Source: an uncultured Pelagibacteraceae bacterium (GTDB lineage: Bacteria; Pseudomonadota; Alphaproteobacteria; Pelagibacterales; Pelagibacteraceae). From it: 34,494 nt of DNA. Position 1 is the stretch's first letter; each line of letters opens with the position of its first letter. Below are positions 33,960 through 34,494 of the stretch, piece by piece. Under the pieces are notes generated by a model. It did not search any database, was not told the DNA's origin, and saw only the letters and a program-made list of their open reading frames with translations. Location: positions 1 to 34,494 of the forward strand of contig CACBDC010000009.1 of NCBI GenBank assembly GCA_902537845.1, given 5' to 3'. Position numbers and translations under genes: made by a program.

Positions 33960-34494
33960 TTTTTTTCATACTTTTTATAAATTCTGAAAATAAGTAAACA
34001 CTATCCTGTGGACCTGGATTTGACTCTGGGTGATACTGCACAGAATAAACAGGTTTGTTTTTTAATTTAATTCCTTCAATACTATTATCAAACAGAGATT
34101 GGTGGGTAACTTGTATATTTTTTTTTAAACTACTTTTTACTACTTCAAATCCATGATTTTGACTTGTTATTTCTACATTTCCGTTTATTAAATTTTTGAC
34201 TGGATGATTTGCACCTCTATGGCCGATACTCATTTTTTTTGTTTTTGCACCTAATGCTAGGGCAAGAACTTGATGGCCGAGACAAATACCGAATATAGGT
34301 AAATTTTTTTTAATGAGTTCTTTTACGATTGGTATTGCATATTTGCCTGTGGCAGCTGGATCACCTGGTCCGTTGGATAGAAAGATACCGTCTGGTTTTA
34401 ATTTTATTATATCTGCAGCTACAGTTTTACAAGAAACAACTGAAACTCTGCAATTAAAATCTGATAAATATCTTAAAATATTTTTTTTAACTCC
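33937..34494 (-). CDS. carA: Carbamoyl-phosphate synthase small subunit (N-terminal part outside window)
   Basis: The glutaminase subunit that supplies ammonia to carB. The frame runs unbroken from the right edge to the stop at 33937, giving about 185 C-terminal residues; the start lies beyond the window. It opens with [15 protein letters not shown], just as the amidotransferase domain of CarA does, then SNGPGDPAA, the nucleophile Cys in FGICLGHQ, and the catalytic His and Glu in [11 protein letters not shown]. The last ~10 codons overlap the carB start by 23 bp, more than the usual few bases. The C-terminus is the Lys-rich [10 protein letters not shown]. Confidence 0.97.
   Translation of the reverse strand, partial: GVKKNILRYLSDFNCRVSVVSCKTVAADIIKLKPDGIFLSNGPGDPAATGKYAIPIVKELIKKNLPIFGICLGHQVLALALGAKTKKMSIGHRGANHPVKNLINGNVEITSQNHGFEVVKSSLKKNIQVTHQSLFDNSIEGIKLKNKPVYSVQYHPESNPGPQDSVYLFSEFIKSMKKNAKKKRY

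Noticed and set aside
33960-34233. A short 98-residue protein starting at an internal Met
   Set aside because: The frame continues without a stop to the right edge and upstream residues include the carA nucleophile motif FGICLGHQ, so this is simply the end of carA.
1-34494. CRISPR arrays, insertion sequences, prophage, riboswitches, genomic islands
   Set aside because: No spaced direct repeats, transposase or integrase genes, or known riboswitch cores were seen, and no gaps are large enough to hold them.

Overview
The window is a densely packed, AT-rich (roughly 30% G+C by eye) chromosomal segment of an alphaproteobacterium. It most resembles the streamlined SAR11/Pelagibacter group. This assignment is an inference from four things: the lysine/asparagine/isoleucine-rich proteins; almost no intergenic DNA (largest gene-free gap about 90 bp, or 117 bp around the tRNA); alphaproteobacterial hallmarks (CcrM methyltransferase beside rnhB, petABC beside trmL-hemF, a PetP/PetR pair, prs-rplY-pth-ychF, ELM1-family protein, MidA/NDUFAF7 homologue); and the absence of any mobile element, phage gene, CRISPR array or other accessory DNA. 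No stretch longer than 300 bp lacks a gene.

Layout. 1-831 is the 3' part of a UbiH-type FAD monooxygenase (+). 1.9-0.8 kb and 3.3-2.0 kb carry ccrM, rnhB and a family-4-type uracil-DNA glycosylase (-). 3.26-7.2 kb (+) carries a TPR lipoprotein-like/secreted protein, ispE, tRNA-Gln(UUG) and the CCA-adding enzyme. 8.9-7.2 kb (-) is a trmL-hemF-greA operon. 9.0-11.6 kb (+) is petABC, the cytochrome bc1 complex. 17.6-11.5 kb (-) is a long run lgt-midA-pgeF-prs-rplY-pth-ychF. 17.6-17.9 kb (+) is a lone ubiK. 20.3-17.8 kb (-) is a regulatory operon petP (MarR)-petR (OmpR-type)-EnvZ-like kinase, divergent from ilvE (+, 20.3-21.2 kb). 26.9-21.2 kb (-) is uvrB-SDR-folB-uvrC-pgsA, a nucleotide-excision-repair operon with two pteridine genes embedded. 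aspC (+), trxB (-), the ELM1-family/2OG-oxygenase pair (+) and carA-carB (-, carA cut by the right edge) complete it.

How it works together: mostly housekeeping. Themes are aerobic respiration and its cofactors (bc1, UbiK, UbiH-type hydroxylase, O2-dependent HemF, MidA), DNA modification and repair (CcrM, RNase HII, UDG, UvrB/C), tRNA maturation and translation (tRNA-Gln, Cca, TrmL, Pth, YchF, L25, GreA), and amino-acid, nucleotide and isoprenoid precursors (IlvE, AspC, CarAB, Prs, IspE).

I found no self-evident new defence or biosynthetic system. The most promising leads are: a uracil-DNA glycosylase that has lost three of the four Fe-S cluster cysteines; an SDR with the pteridine-reductase fingerprint fused by a 4-bp overlap to folB; an ELM1-family gene overlapping an uncharacterised 2OG-Fe(II) oxygenase; a cluster of GANTC sites directly upstream of ccrM; extreme compaction (all seven convergent gene pairs overlap); and -10-like hexamers only 5-11 nt from several start codons with no Shine-Dalgarno sequence, which suggests leaderless mRNAs.
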